The notes under the pieces were generated by a model that was not told the DNA's origin, did no database searches, and saw only the letters and a program-made list of their open reading frames with translations. DNA of 64,000 nucleotides from Corylus avellana (lineage: Eukaryota > Streptophyta > Magnoliopsida > Fagales > Betulaceae), in NCBI RefSeq assembly GCF_901000735.1, contig NC_081551.1, positions 20,426,545 through 20,490,544 on the forward strand, written 5' to 3'. Both the position numbers and the translations under genes were made by a program. Positions 1 through 11,700 of the stretch are shown here, in pieces; position 1 is the first letter of the stretch, and each line of letters starts with the position of its first letter.

Positions 1-52
1 TATTTAATTAATATTTTAATAAATGGTCGAATTGTGAAGAGATCGATATTAC

Positions 53-798
53 CATGAATTAAGGCAGTGAGGTGCAACCAATCCTCATCGGGATAATCTT
101 TTCTGATTGCCTCAGCAGATTGTAGCAAGTGCATGATTTGAGGTTCATCCAAGTCAGGATCACTATCATCCACCACCTCATTGAGGAGCTCACAACATTC
201 CCATATCCCCATTTCCACTCTGTCAAGCTTTCCATACTCTTCTCTCATCCTCTTCACCTGCATTTTAATATGAAGCTTTTAAAATGACCTAACATGCCCC
301 GGGTCCAACTTGTTCAAATATCATATTAAATTACTAATTATTCTAAAAGCTTAAACCTAGTACTTTCATACTTACAAAGTCATATGTTTGGTTAATGTGC
401 TGCAACCTGTAGAACTCCTCCACCGTCTTATGCCTTGCGCTTTCGGCATTATAATCTCTGTCAAGAATTTTCGAGTCTGTTTGTGAATGCATTGGATAAT
501 AAAGCTTTTTGAAAGGAAAAAAAAAAAAAAAACACAATTTTAGGCTGTTTTTAGACCAAAAAAGAAAAGTGAATTAGGAAACCTGAATGAGTTGCCGAAT
601 GAATTGATATCTGGTGCAAGGAATCCATTCTGTGATGCCATTTCTTCTTCAGTTTCAGACAAATGCTTCTTCCCCTCCACCTCCGATCCTTATAAAACAA
701 AAATGTACAACATCAAAACCAATGCGACACCCATTAACGGTCAAGAAAACGAAAGGATATATATATATACCAAGTTCAGGCTTCTCAACGATGGTCAT
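53..798 (-). CDS. MIOX: myo-inositol oxygenase (MIOX), 5' part, four exons, continues off the left edge
   Basis: MIOX is a cytosolic di-iron enzyme that oxidises myo-inositol to D-glucuronate, feeding UDP-glucuronic acid and cell-wall sugars. Reading the minus strand, I place coding exons at 798-771, 688-583, 457-376 and 257-53, each bounded by GT/AG, with the last donor at 52-51. The protein starts MTIVEKPEL. It then carries the family-typical stretches ending NSFR-DY, EEFYRLQHINQTYDF, MREEYGKL, MGIWECCELLNEVVDD and DEDWLHLTALIH. The two His residues of LIH and HINQ lie in regions conserved in plant MIOX; the HD metal-binding core and C-terminus lie outside the window. About 140 residues are visible, out of the family's usual ~300. 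I chose the ATG at 798 because it opens a short first exon in frame and lies about 60 bp downstream of a TATA-like run. Identification is by recognition of the family sequence and is very secure; the paralogue type is not assigned. Confidence 0.95.
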
Positions 799-857
799 TT
801 TTTACTTCAAACTAGAAGAAATCAAATGGGTTAATATATAAATTAGTAAATGGGAAA

Positions 858-876
858 GTGGTATTTATATATAATA
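858..876 (-). promoter_or_regulatory. TATA-like box upstream of MIOX
   Basis: On the minus strand a TATATATAAATA-like run lies about 65 bp before the MIOX ATG at 798. The spacing suits a TATA box followed by a short leader of roughly 30-40 nt. No transcription start was measured; this is inferred from position and composition. Confidence 0.4.
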
Positions 877-1040
877 TGTAGTTACCCAAAAAAGAGTCCT
901 TCTATAGAAAATCTTAGTTTCAATCGAGCTTATCCATTAAGGCCGAAAGAAACGCTCAAAAGAATCAACTAGATAAGTCTCTATTTATCCTTCTCATTAC
1001 GAGATTGAGTAATTCTAGCAGGCATACTTGTGTTTTATTT

Positions 1041-1139
1041 GTGTCCTACTAATAATGATGTGGCTATTAAAATAATCCTTTAATCAAAATTCAAATCAAC
1101 ATCATTCTTAATAGTCACATTATTCTTAGTAGGATACAA
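1041..1139. mobile_element. short foldback MITE
   Basis: The arm at 1041-1070 (…TCCTACTAATAATG…) is the imperfect reverse complement of 1108-1139 (…TTCTTAGTAGGATACA). The spacer is short and AT-rich and there is no coding potential. It looks like a small non-autonomous DNA transposon. The target-site duplication was not resolved, so the superfamily is unassigned. Confidence 0.5.
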
Positions 1140-1710
1140 GTAGACCACCTATAATTACTCTTATGAGATTAGGTGTTAATTTGTTATTTAAGATAAGAAC
1201 ATAAACAAATCAAGCAGAATTCTCCTATTTTAGCCCTATTTGTACAGATAAGGATGTGCTGTAACCTATTTTATGAAATTTGACACATCATGTAAAAACA
1301 CCAAAACAGTGGCTCTATGGTTTTGTCAATGGGCATTTTGTCAAGAGAAGCAAAATTATTTAGTGCGAATGGTTATATTATTTTTTGGTGTTTCATGCTT
1401 AGGTGTACTTTTTATTCGATGGGGCAAAACACTCAATTTACACCACAAACTTATTAAGTTGTGATTTAACGACTCCATTATTCGTTATTTTAATTAAATA
1501 TTCTACATTACAGTATTGATTAAATAATTAAATTTATCCATATTTCAAAGTGGGATATTATCACAAAACACTCAATATTATTTGTACCTTCATAGTAGGC
1601 TAGCTAAAATGGCTACAAAATGTCAAAATCTATCATTGATAGAATTTGAAGGATGCAATCCCAGAATGTATATGTAATATTGTTCAAGTAGAGCAATTAA
1701 CCTCTACTTG

Positions 1711-2265
1711 GTTTTTTTTTTTTTTTTTTTTTGAAGGAAAATCATTCTTATCTCATTAGTAGATGAATCAAGAGCATTAAAACTTTTATAATCACAGAAC
1801 ATAACGTTCTGAAAGATCCTAGCCGAAGCTAAAAGATCAAAGTCGTAACTAAAATATTACACATCAAAGACGCCAAACATCCGCTAACCTATAACTAATC
1901 TTCAGTTTGAATAACAGATCTGCGCTAGGCAGACACAAACTAATGCATAAGTAGCACTTATTCCTCGACCCTGGAATCAAAAGGACCCCATGTCGACACA
2001 CATCCTCCTGAACCCGAAAGCCAGGATATCGTTCACACCCACAATCCCAGGGGTCTGGATCAAAATAATAAGGGAGGAGATCAAGAAAGAGGACATAACC
2101 TTATTACAAGCAGCAAGAAAAACAAGAAAAATACAGGGAAAATCAAAACAATACAACTAAAAATTTAAAAATAGGAGCACACTAGGCGGATGACAGCAGC
2201 CGGAAGAAAAACCGATCGCGTACTTGCCGGAAACCGATGCGTAGATGGTTTCATGAAAGATCAAG
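1711..2265 (-). mobile_element. retroelement 3' end (LINE-like) with poly(A) tail
   Basis: A T-run at 1711-1731 is the poly(A) tail of an element lying on the minus strand. The ~530 bp beside it has higher GC than its surroundings and no long ORF. Part of it (around 1900-1960) matches, in reverse orientation, the plus-strand stretch around 10010-10120: both share a CTACTTATGCATT core followed by a TTAGCGGAT core. It is therefore a dispersed family, most like the 3' untranslated end of a 5'-truncated LINE. Flanking target repeats were not found. Confidence 0.5.
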
Positions 2266-2538
2266 TTGTTATTAAAATATATATATAACAAAAAATAAAA
2301 CATTCCGGATCATATTAACAAACATGATCCCCTCGATCTCTCTCTCCTCCTCAACGGTTTGTTCCTTTTTATTTTTCTTTCTTTATTCTTTTTGTTTTCA
2401 TATAAATTTAATTTCATGTAGTGATTGGAATTTGGATAAATTAGGCGCGCGCATGCAGCTATGATTGTCAAAGATATGTATTACATATAAATATAAAGAA
2501 AAACACTTGTATTAAATTAATGAGATCCATAAATAATA

Positions 2539-2709
2539 GAGTAATGCTAGGTGCTATCTTTTTATCCTCCTAAAATTCTCTTAAAGTTGATGTGGTTTTC
2601 AAAATCACCATTAGATCAAAATTTAAGTATGATTCATCTAAAATTTAATGATAATTTTAAAAGTCACATCAGCTTTAAGAGGATTTAAAGATAGTACCTA
2701 ACATTACTC
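2539..2709. mobile_element. MULE-like MITE with perfect 10-bp flanking repeat
   Basis: A 171-bp palindromic element begins GAGTAATGCTAGGTGC and ends in the imperfect reverse complement (…ACCTAACATTACTC). It is flanked by a perfect direct repeat ATAAATAATA at 2529-2538 and 2710-2719. A 9-10 bp target duplication with long inverted arms fits a non-autonomous Mutator-like element. Confidence 0.7.
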
Positions 2710-2755
2710 ATAAATAATAACAACAACAGAGAAAGCTATATATATATATATATAT

Positions 2756-2890
2756 GAAGTGTTAAAAAGAACCCAGAAAATTTCTAAACTGACGTGGCAA
2801 GGGTTTTTAAATTAAGCAATTCTTTCTCTCTTGTCTGCCACTCACGCCACGTTAGTTTAAAATTTTTTTCTGGATTCATTTGTTTGGCTC
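2756..2890. mobile_element. foldback MITE between AT microsatellites
   Basis: Arm 2770-2799 (…CTAAACTGACGTGGCA) is complementary to 2845-2877 (CGCCACGTTAGTTT…), with a ~45-bp spacer. The element is bordered on both sides by (TA)n runs (about 2740-2756 and 2903-2933), which may have been its insertion target. There is no coding content. Confidence 0.5.
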
Positions 2891-2899
2891 CCTAAGATT

Positions 2900-2939
<40 letters not shown>

Positions 2940-3055
2940 AAAATTAAAAAAAATTCTGAAGCAATAATTTTTATTTTGATCCTTCTTTTATTTGGTATTT
3001 TTTTTTTTAAATAAAAATTATATTTTTATTCGTAATAATGACCAATTTTTTAACG
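2940..3055. mobile_element. MITE remnant, same family as the element at 47991-48246
   Basis: The stretch contains the CTGAAGCAATAATTTTTAT and TAATGACCAATTTTTT blocks also found at about 48050-48145. It lacks the GCCCAACTTGGG ends of that copy, so it is a truncated member. Confidence 0.5.
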
Positions 3056-3254
3056 AAATTGGCTAAACTAAACATATATCCTTCCCCCCTCTCCTGGAAT
3101 ACATGCAAATACACAAGCAATAACTAATAACAATGTCTCACATTACTCACCATTTGCAATTGAAACATGCTATATTACTCCTTGGGATGGATCCGAATCA
3201 GACCTGTTAGCTATGTATGTGTTACTGTATATTTTGTTGCTCGAACATTTACAA

Positions 3255-3420
3255 TCAAGCCCCAAAGGCCGGTTGGGGGGTGACTTTGGTCACCCCCATG
3301 GCCCTTGGGGGTGGATTGGCCACCCCAAAGGGCCAAACCCAAAATAAAAATAAAAAATAAAAAATTGGGTTTGGCCTTCGGCCACCCCCATGGCCCTTGG
3401 GGTTGGCCGGCTACCCCAAT
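3255..3420. repeat. GGTGGCC/GGCCACCC palindromic repeat
   Basis: Two GC-rich blocks rich in GGCCACCCC, CCATGGCCCTTGG and GGGTTTGGCC flank an AT-rich spacer and are mutually complementary. Related GGTGGC-rich palindromes occur near 27300-27425, 34325-34450, 43870-43960 and 44385-44500. In the last two they are internal parts of a MULE, so this is probably a fragment of similar non-autonomous elements. Confidence 0.5.
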
Positions 3421-3591
3421 TAATTTATTATTTTCTTTTATAATTTCTTTTTAAATTTTAAATATTATTTTGTTATTATTTTATTTGAGTGGACACGTGG
3501 CAAGATCTTGGCCTTTAGATTAAAATGGATGGCCAAGATCCTGTAATTCCAGAATCTATAATTCCGATCCGCTATGACATAGGCTATATCC

Positions 3592-4066
3592 CTTTTTTTT
3601 TTTTTTTTTGAAATAGGAATACGTTCTCATTGATATAAACTTACGAGGATAGAGCGGAATATTCCATCTTAACAATATCGTTGATACAATCAGGAATAGT
3701 AAATAACCACTGGTGGTTTACATTATTTTTTATAGCCATCTTTGAAAGAGCATGAGCCGCTTTATTGCTGTCTCTACATATGAAGGTCATCCACCATTGA
3801 GGGATTGATTGAAGCTCAAGCTTAATATCCTCCAACATCATTCCCGTCTAACTCCACTCTTCATCCGATGAATTAATTCCGTCTACCACTATCTTCGTGT
3901 CACCTTCAAAATAGACCGGTTGGAAGCCCAATGTTCTGCACAAATGAATCGCCATTAAAGCCGCACCAGCCTGCGTCGGATCAAGACTGCCCAAGAGTGT
4001 TTGACACTGTGCTGCAACCACCAGACCCCTCTCATCCCGCACCAATGCACCATAAATGTGTTTAGA
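3592..4066 (-). mobile_element. 5'-truncated LINE carrying the C-terminal RNase H-like domain
   Basis: On the minus strand the sequence from 4066 to 3592 encodes an RVT_3-type RNase H-like domain. It reads YGALVRDERGLVVAAQ near 4055-4010, then …GFQPVYFEGDTKIVVDGI, and after an in-frame TAG at 3850-3848 continues in the same frame with …RDSNKAAHALSKMAI. The stop and truncation make it non-functional. A poly(A) tail appears as the T-run at 3593-3610. The insert is flanked by CTATATCC at 3584-3591 and 4067-4074, a plausible target duplication. It sits just past the stop codon of the broken MIOX copy. Confidence 0.8.
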
Positions 4067-4079
4067 CTATATCCGTTCA

Positions 4080-4496
4080 TCACTTGAGCTTGGCTGGAAA
4101 ACACTGTAAATGGAAAAAGAAATAAATGTGTTAATTATATCCCATGGTAATTAATTATAGACCTTAATTTGGAGTAATTATATATTGACGATTTTTTCAA
4201 CAATATTTAATATGGCTAATTATATATAACAGACCTTATCAATCAGGGACAGATAGTATGGCTTCACCTTCTCCACCTCGATCCTGACCATGCTTTTGCT
4301 GTACAGATCGTACATGCTATCCAGACGAACAAAACCAACAATAATTGCATGTAAATTGTGGATAATTTCAAATAAATAGAGATTACATAGGCAGAAAAAT
4401 TAATGATAATTACTTGAACACTTTCAGCCATCTTAGCATCTCTTAATTTGTCTTCGTCATTCATCAGGCATGCGTAAGCTCCAGCTTTGTGTAATG
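4080..4496 (-). pseudogene. MIOX relic: last three exons only
   Basis: On the minus strand three blocks match the C-terminal exons of plant MIOX. Block 4496-4414 follows an AG acceptor and encodes LHKAGAYACLMNDED. Block 4313-4235 encodes YDLYSKSMVRIEVEKVKPYY followed by LSLIDK, ending at a GT donor. Block 4103-4080 encodes CFPAKLK then TGA. In the first block an extra base shifts the frame before a recognisable KWLKVF; the acceptor before the second block is not AG; the usual final Trp codon is a stop. No upstream MIOX exons appear to the right, so the 5' half was lost. It lies in tandem, same strand, with the intact gene at the left edge. Confidence 0.85.
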
Positions 4497-4599
4497 CTGT
4501 CCAAAATAGCAATAAACCCTTCAATTCCTTAAAATTTCTGCTACAAAAATTGATAATTGCAACCATGGAAAGTTGGTGAGGAGCTTTAATTAAAACCCG

Positions 4600-5900
4600 C
4601 CATAGAAGGAATGGAACCTGATGATGAACAGAGCAGCGGGTGGGAGAGTGGTGTGGTTACCCTTTGTAATTAACCTGTTAATTTGTTTGCACATTAATCT
4701 TTGTCAGTGTGGTGGGAAAAATAAAAATAAAAATAAATTGGAGTTGATGTGGCATAGAGTAACGTCACACACCAAGTACATGTATACATCATGGCCCCAC
4801 GACATGGTGACGTGGTCGGGGTTTTCCTTGAAAAACTGCCAAGTTGTCTGTTATGTTAGATTGGTGACCTGTAAATTACTAAAAGCATGGTACGTACATA
4901 GAAAATGTTTGGGGTAATTTCAGTTTTTAATTTCAATACAAATTATAGTAACAATTCATTTAATATATCCACGTCAATTATAATTAAATTTAATTATTTA
5001 GTGATACCCTTAAAAGAACTTATCATTTGGCATTCAAGTAATTAAAATCATCTGAAAATTACCTTGTGATGCACAATGCATTTATCAAAAGCGCATTCAA
5101 GTGGATATGTGTTACCTGTTGAAATAACTTTGATACCAAGTTGAAATAATGATTATGAAGAAATATGAGTGGAAGCAAGATAGAAAATAAACATAAAGAT
5201 GTATTGGTGGTTCGGTGTTATATACTTACGTCCACCACTTAGAATACCCCTAAAGACTACATTGTGCTCATTAACTTTATTTATCTACAATATATTCGAA
5301 CAACTTGCAAAATCCAAATTAACTTGAGGCCAATTGGAGTCTAATGAATTTGGTTCGTGCACATAATTAAATTGAACCTCAAATTAAGAAAGCGGAGAAA
5401 TTAAAGCATAAAGTTTACTCTAAATTGGTCGAGGAAAACTTTATTAGGAAGAAAAAGGTGCATACGACGCTCCATAGAGGCTGCCCACCGAATGCCGGGT
5501 GCACCACCTTTCCCAGATCTGCCACGTGTACATTTACGTAGACAATACATTTATGTATACGTGCATGTAAAAAACAACCTTGCATGCATTAATGACACGT
5601 ACACACACGCCTTCTCAAGCTTCTCATATTCTTCTTTCTTCTTTTTCGCCTATTATTTATGTAAGTAACTAATTAATTAATTACCCGTTAATTCCTTCGT
5701 TAATCATTGCAAAATGAAGAGACTCAGAGGGAGTTTACGAATTGGTAGGTCTGGTGGATGAGATTCTTTCTGTAAAAATCCTCAACAACTTCTTTTCACT
5801 TGCTCTCTTTCTCGTAATCCCTGAGACCATTTGAGACAAAATTATACTTATAAGTTGGTTAAAAATATTCCTTCGAAAAAAGATAGCTCTAAAGGGAGTA
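4600..5900. other. intergenic, no gene recognised
   Basis: There is no ORF with family resemblance and splice context on either strand. A patch at about 5050-5230 resembles degenerate LTR-retrotransposon sequence but is too eroded to classify. The rest is AT-rich unique sequence. Confidence 0.4.
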
Positions 5901-5910
5901 AAAACCTGAA

Positions 5911-6115
5911 CACTACAAAAAAAAAAATAATAAAAAAATAAAAAAAAATGAAGCATTAGTGACCTGTATATTGTTCACCATTTTTCGTCACGTGACATGG
6001 TGGATATGTCAATAGTTGACACGTTACTAAAGTCTTTGGTAACGTGTTAACTTTGACACGTCACCATTTAGTGACGTGTAGCGGTGCACTGTTCACAAAT
6101 GCAACAAAAATATAT
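5911..6115. mobile_element. one end of a CACTA-like element
   Basis: The segment starts CACTACAAAAAAA, the typical CACTA/EnSpm terminus. It continues with repeated subterminal-type motifs (TTAGTGAC, GTCACGTGAC, GACACGTT, TAACGTGT, TAGTGACGTG) in both orientations. The opposite terminus (TTTTTGTAGTG) was not found nearby, so this is a truncated end. Confidence 0.5.
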
Positions 6116-6119
6116 TTTG

Positions 6120-8030
6120 CATTTGAAATGAATAATCTGATGCAGCTAGAGTTTTTTAGTATTTTATTTACCTATTTTAAATAAAAGTAAGAAATGATTA
6201 AACGAATGTGAATGCTATTACAAATGTCCGCTATTGCGTAGTACTATAATATCTTATCATTTTTTTTTATAAGTACAATAGAAGAACCGAGCTAAAAAAA
6301 AACAACAAAAACCATAAAAATACAAGCAAATCAACAGTAGATGAAATCAACTCTGATCCTATCAATAGTGGTAGTCCCGTAGTTGGATCAAATCCGAAGG
6401 GCAAATTAGTGTTAAGGCAAAAAAATAAAGAGTTATAAAGTGAATAAGGCGAATTTAGTCGGTCAGAGCCCTTCATCGAACTAGTGACATTTCTTGGGCA
6501 CGTTGCAACAACCAGTTCGAGCCACTTACGCCTGGCACTCAACTTATTTGCTGGGCCTTTCCCATTCTTGCAAAAATTATCTTCCTATTTTCTCACAATT
6601 ACAAATAACACTCTTTTCATGAATCATCATATTTCTATTTTTTTACCTAGAAAAATAAAGATGTTGCTTCTTTGGGGGGAATATGGATAGGCTTGGGAAG
6701 ATAGGACCCCGTTTCGTACGCATAATGATTGTCTACTCTAAAATCTTTTCACTTTATATCAAGTCAACCCATCTATATATCACGTCTATCGATTCGATTT
6801 TCCCTTTCTATTCTAAAAAAATGTTTGCCAACACATCCTATAAGAGATAAACTCACGTCCTTTGCCTTGGGCTTAGGCTTTGGCAGAGAACAATATGGCA
6901 ACTCTATGGTGTTTGGATTACCACATCAAAGCCCAAAGGCTGGATACAAAGCCCAAATAACAATTGGAGCACATTAGGTCAGCCCAAATTAATACTCCCA
7001 CAACCACAAATGCAGAAAATTTACCTAGGGATTTGTTTTGCCCCAAGATTTTAGGCTGAATTACACGGATCAGGAATCAATTTACCAATCTAACACTATT
7101 AAATAATAAATAATGTACTATATATATATTGTTAGATACAATAAAATAATAAATTACCAATGAATGGATCTATGAAGAGGATCTTAATCCTACCTAATCT
7201 TATCTATGTTTGTTTGCAACGTGACATTGAAGAAAAAAGTGCAGAATAAAAGGAAAGTTCCTAAAAGGGTAGGAGGCAAGTTATCATTTTTTTGTGAGCA
7301 TGCCTGGTTTGGCGTATGTACTAAGAAAAGAATTTGTGTCGGGTTAATTTTAATGAAAAACAGTTTCAGTGCTAAATTTTTACTACAACTTTCTTACAAA
7401 TTGATATGACAGTTCACATGGTACTGTCATGTCACGTCATGTCAATTACAATCAAATTTAATTGTTTAATGACTTAATAAGTGTCAAATTGTCACGTAGC
7501 AAAGTAATAAGTATAACATTTGACTGAGACAAGGAAAAATTGGAAAAATGAATCTCATCGGTCATCCCAACAGAAAAATTTCCTTAACCATTTCCTTGCC
7601 TGTCTCCAATTTTCCACAAACCAAACAAAATAAACTCTCTTTTCCCTATCACTTTCCTTTCCTCTTTATGTTTGGTTTGCTTTTTCTTTTTCTTTTTCTT
7701 TTTCATTTATTTTCCAAGCCAAACGAGTCCTTAACTATTCTTTGGAACTTCACATACTTTGAGTTGATGTGATAGTAATGGGCCAGGCCATTATGAAGTG
7801 CCACATGGTCCCAATTAACAAAATGTTAGGCGACAATCTATCAAAAAAAATATATTATCAACAAGCCCGAAATTAGGTCGGCCCACTCAGAATGACATTT
7901 TTCGTCTGCTTCTTAGGAGTTCAATAATAATCTAAACCACAATTATTGTTGTGGTCTAACATAAACCTAAAAAGCTAAGGTGGAATCAGTTCTAGTCTAT
8001 AACCAAACATATCTCAAAGCAAAAAGTGTA
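6120..8030. other. intergenic with possible small retroelement, no gene
   Basis: A T-run at about 6259-6268 followed by ~270 bp of higher-complexity sequence (to ~6545) may be a minus-strand SINE or LINE 3' end; it contains a degenerate B-box-like GGCTCGAACTGG. I recognise nothing else to 8030; ORFs here are short and without family resemblance. Confidence 0.3.
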
Positions 8031-8039
8031 TGTTTGTTT

Positions 8040-8960
8040 TTTCAGCAATTGCTTCGAGTCTTAGACCAAAGGGTTCCCTTTGATTAGGCAGAATCACCCC
8101 CATCTTAAAAGGCAAGGCAACTTTAAAAGATTCAAACACTCAAGAAACACATTATGGCTCTCATGGATTTGTTTAATCCTCAAGTTATATCTAACTATTA
8201 TTATATCCATGAACAAATTGCTTACCAACTTTATCTTTGTTTGATTATCTTGCCAACTAGTGGCAACATATGGGTCCCAATCCCTAACCCTAATCATGTA
8301 GATAACGAACACAACACTTTGGAACTGTAAATTGATATTAAGTATAGCCAATACCAACCTTGCCAGGCCCATCAACATGGCAGGCCCAAAGAAAGCCCAC
8401 CGACTCAAGCGCGTAGCAAGCCCGAGGTGAAGAGCCACAGAAATCGTCACTTGCTACATCACTTCAACTGTTTCCTATGGTCTTGGCAAGGCATTAGGTA
8501 TCACTATATTATAACCTTAATACGCGCATCGTACCTTACCTTCCTGCAACAGAAGCAAGTGGCATTCGACATCAATACCCTGCTAGGATTGAGTTGCTTT
8601 AGTGGATGACGCCTAGCAGGGGACATGTCTCACCAGAGTCAATAACTAAACACCACTTCCAATCAAGGTCCTGTCCAACTGCAAGACGACATCTCGCAAA
8701 GCCAATGCAGTAGGGTAGGAACTTATGAGCGTAACGAAAACCAACTCTCGCGAGGCACACACTCATTCTTACTTCTCACCCTAATTAGTTTTGTTCCACT
8801 TCTCTCAAGCTTTTCCTCGAGAGACTAATGACGTAAGCATTAGAGGCATCTCCCGTCGGCACAGTCGACAAGTTTTTGGGCTTACCCAACCGTTTCCTTA
8901 TAGGTGTTCTCAGTTATGAGCTTGGGTGTGACTATCTTCATCTATTTGTCATACAACATC
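8040..8960. mobile_element. probable degenerate Ty3/Gypsy LTR fragment
   Basis: The region around 8820-8880 resembles the end of plant Gypsy LTRs: a GAGACTAATGACGTAAGCAT block followed by a GCATCTCCCGTCGGCACA block. The preceding sequence is less AT-rich than its surroundings and lacks ORFs. Neither LTR boundaries nor target duplications could be fixed, and no gag or pol was seen. Confidence 0.35.
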
Positions 8961-9910
8961 TCACCCTCATCTTACTAAGTTAATGCATCAGTATCTTCAT
9001 CTATTTTAATTTTTCTTTTCTTTTCTCTTTTGAAAAAAAGGCTAATGTGGTAAGGTAAATAGACATTGTTATATTAGCCCATGTGGATAGAATGGAATAT
9101 GACAAATAGTACAACTCTCAGCTATATCATTCATGGGAAGTAACTTGTCCAATCATGGTTTAGAAATAAAAATTGCACTTCTATTTTATTGGGCTAATGT
9201 AACAATGTCAATCAATTTTTATTTTTTATTTTTTTAAAAAAATAATGGTTGATTAAGGGAAATTAACATTTTTATTTTTAAGTAAATAAAATGAAATTGT
9301 GAATTTGAACCTTCCTCATTTGGGAATTCTATGATACAAGCCTGAGGCCATTATAGCTCATACAATGGTCCTAGCCTTTTTCTTTCGAAATGGAGGTCCA
9401 CCCAATATCCATGCATGGGGCATACATGCCTACATGGGAGACATGGGTTGTGGCTATTGCAAAAATTGGATAAGATCCTTCTTTTTCCTCCCAACCGGAA
9501 GCATGACATGTCATACGTCATGACACTCAATGGCACGTGGGTTGAAAGCACATCAATGCGTTTCACGTTTTACGACCACCTTATCCACATTCACCAAGCC
9601 TCCAAGATAAATCCCATGAGGTCGGGAGCTAAAGAGATGTTTACTCTAAATTTATTCAATACAAGACAATTTATCTTCACATATTTTATTTATTCTGTCA
9701 ATATTTTTTTAACTTTAATTCATTAATTTTTTTTTTTTTGTTAAATTTATCTTGAATTTATAGATTGTATTAAAAATTATTAACTTTGAGATATAAGAAT
9801 TAAACTATACTCTAACACAATTTATTTAATTAATTAAATAGATCAAACTCATTAACTATAACTTGCTAATTTTATTTTCGATTAATGTTAGATTCACAAG
9901 TAATCTAATA
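8961..9910. other. intergenic, no gene recognised
   Basis: The stretch is AT-rich. An ORF on the plus strand near 9415-9726 has no recognisable domain and overlaps another ORF on the minus strand, so I do not call either as a gene. Confidence 0.4.
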
Positions 9911-9914
9911 TAGC

Positions 9915-10225
9915 TGTTGGGATTTGGTTTTCTCGGTTTTTGTTATCTGTATTTTTGTATGAATAAGGATTGTTCCGATTTTTTGGTTGTGGATGTGATC
10001 TGTTTTCAGAGCGAGGAAGATGAGCTACTTATGCATTGAATTGAGTTTGTTTGGAGCAGATCTTGTGTTACAACTAAAAAGTAGTCATAGATTAGCGGAT
10101 ATTGATGTCATAGATAGGTCTTGAATGTTTAATTTTTATGTAAGAATCTATAATTTGTAATTTCGTAACTTCAGTTATAATTTTTCAAAATTTTTTGCTC
10201 TATAATATAAAGGTTTATGCTCGTC
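9915..10225 (+). mobile_element. LINE-like 3' region, second copy of the family at 1711-2265
   Basis: Shared blocks with the minus strand of 1711-2265 include the CTACTTATGCATT and TTAGCGGAT cores in the same order. There is no poly(A) run at its end here; instead it runs into the tandem duplication starting near 10226. Confidence 0.45.
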
Positions 10226-10760
10226 ATCGTTCTTCAATTAAACTAATCTAATAAATTGGAAATACCACCTTGATGTTATTGTCTAGCACCATTAATGCAC
10301 CATGATGTAGTTGTTCGGTCACATCATTGTTTCTCTACCGTTCGAAATTCAATTCCTATCATTTGAAGAAGAGCAAATTTTTATTTTAATTGAGTTGGGT
10401 AATTCATCATTGTTTCTCTAGCGTTAGAAATTCAATTCCTATCATTTGAAGAGGAGCAAATTTTTATTTTAATTGAGTTGGCTAATTCTTTTATATATAT
10501 TGATCGTTCTTCAATTAAACTAATCTAATAAATTGGAAATACCACCTTGATGTTTTTGTCTAGCACCATTAATGCACCATGATGTAGTTGTTCGGTCACA
10601 TCATTGTTTCTCTACCGTTAGAAATTCAATTCCTATCATTTGAAGAAGAGCAAATTTTTATTTTAATTGAGTTGGGTAATTCATCATTGTTTCTCTACCG
10701 TTAGAAATTCAATTCCTATCATTTGCAGAGGAGCAAATTTTTATTTTAATTGAGTTGGGT
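10226..10760. repeat. nested tandem duplication (277-bp unit containing an 83-bp duplication)
   Basis: The unit starting at 10226 (ATCGTTCTTCAATTAAAC…) recurs at 10503, a period of 277 bp. Within each unit a segment starting CATCATTGTTTCTCTA recurs after 83 bp (10322 and 10405; again near 10599 and 10682). The inner duplication is shared by both outer copies, so it came first. The two outer copies differ by only a few substitutions, pointing to a fairly recent event. No coding function is seen. Confidence 0.9.
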
Positions 10761-11149
10761 AATTCTTTATATATATATATATATATATAAAAGAATCATA
10801 TATTTTCAAGATTGATGTCACCCAATTTGAAAAAATAAAATAAAAAATTGTCATTTGTGGATGCTATTTGATTTATTGGAGTACCATTTTATCCCCAATT
10901 TTAAGCATATCAAACAAAAATTTGGAATAAACACAAGTTGTATTTGAGATGTGACTCTACTAAACTTTATTTTAATTAGCTAGTGAAACTCTTGTTCAAC
11001 TTAGAGCCTCGTCGTTATTCACGTAAAATATATTTAATTACCTTTTTCTTTAGTTCTTGACATCCATCATCACTATATATGTCACCGCATTGGTTTTTTC
11101 AAGCAATTTTTGTCTACTTTATCGATTAAAAATGTAGCTTCCATTTGTC

Positions 11150-11700
11150 TTTAAGTAAAAAAAATTTTGAAATTTTTTTTATTGGTATGACAGAAAATTT
11201 TGGACAAACCAAAAACATTTTCTATTAACCAAAAAACTTCTTTAATCTACACAAAATGGCTTCTAATTTTTTTTTTTTTTTTTTGTAAACCATTTTTCGA
11301 ATTTGAATTTCTCATTCTCGACCCATAGTATCGTTCATCCGGCTTACATGCTGTAGTAAAAACAACGGTTAATATTGAATTTTTCAAAAATCTCTCTTTA
11401 TTTTCTTTCTCCTATTAAAATCTTCTAAAAGTAAGTCAATTTTGAGATTCAATCTTAACTATTGCATTTACTACAACATATATGTTGTTATTTTAATAAC
11501 AGCATGTAAGTCAGATCCCTCACATTCCATTCTTCGTCGCCACCAGAGGTCGTAGGAAGCTGTAGACCACCTCGGTCTACTACCTAATGTTTTAACATTT
11601 TCGGCACTAGTTTTTCATACGAACTAAATACCAAAAATTATTTTCAACGAAAATCATTTTTTTACACTTAAAGACATTTTACTTTGAAACAAACGGACGG
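11150..11700. mobile_element. MITE remnant interrupted by a second MITE (11341-11511)
   Basis: The flanks (GTAAACCATTTTTCGAATTTG near 11285 and the block ending GAAACAAACGG at 11698) resemble the element at 56373-56774. Between them lies a palindromic element starting GGCTTACATGCTGT and ending AACAGCATGTAAG. A relative of the inner element occurs at about 54884-55050. Confidence 0.5.

Noticed and set aside
4264..4566. Single 100-codon minus-strand ORF as a gene
   Set aside because: It is one MIOX exon read through flanking introns; the correct reading is a three-exon relic with a frameshift.
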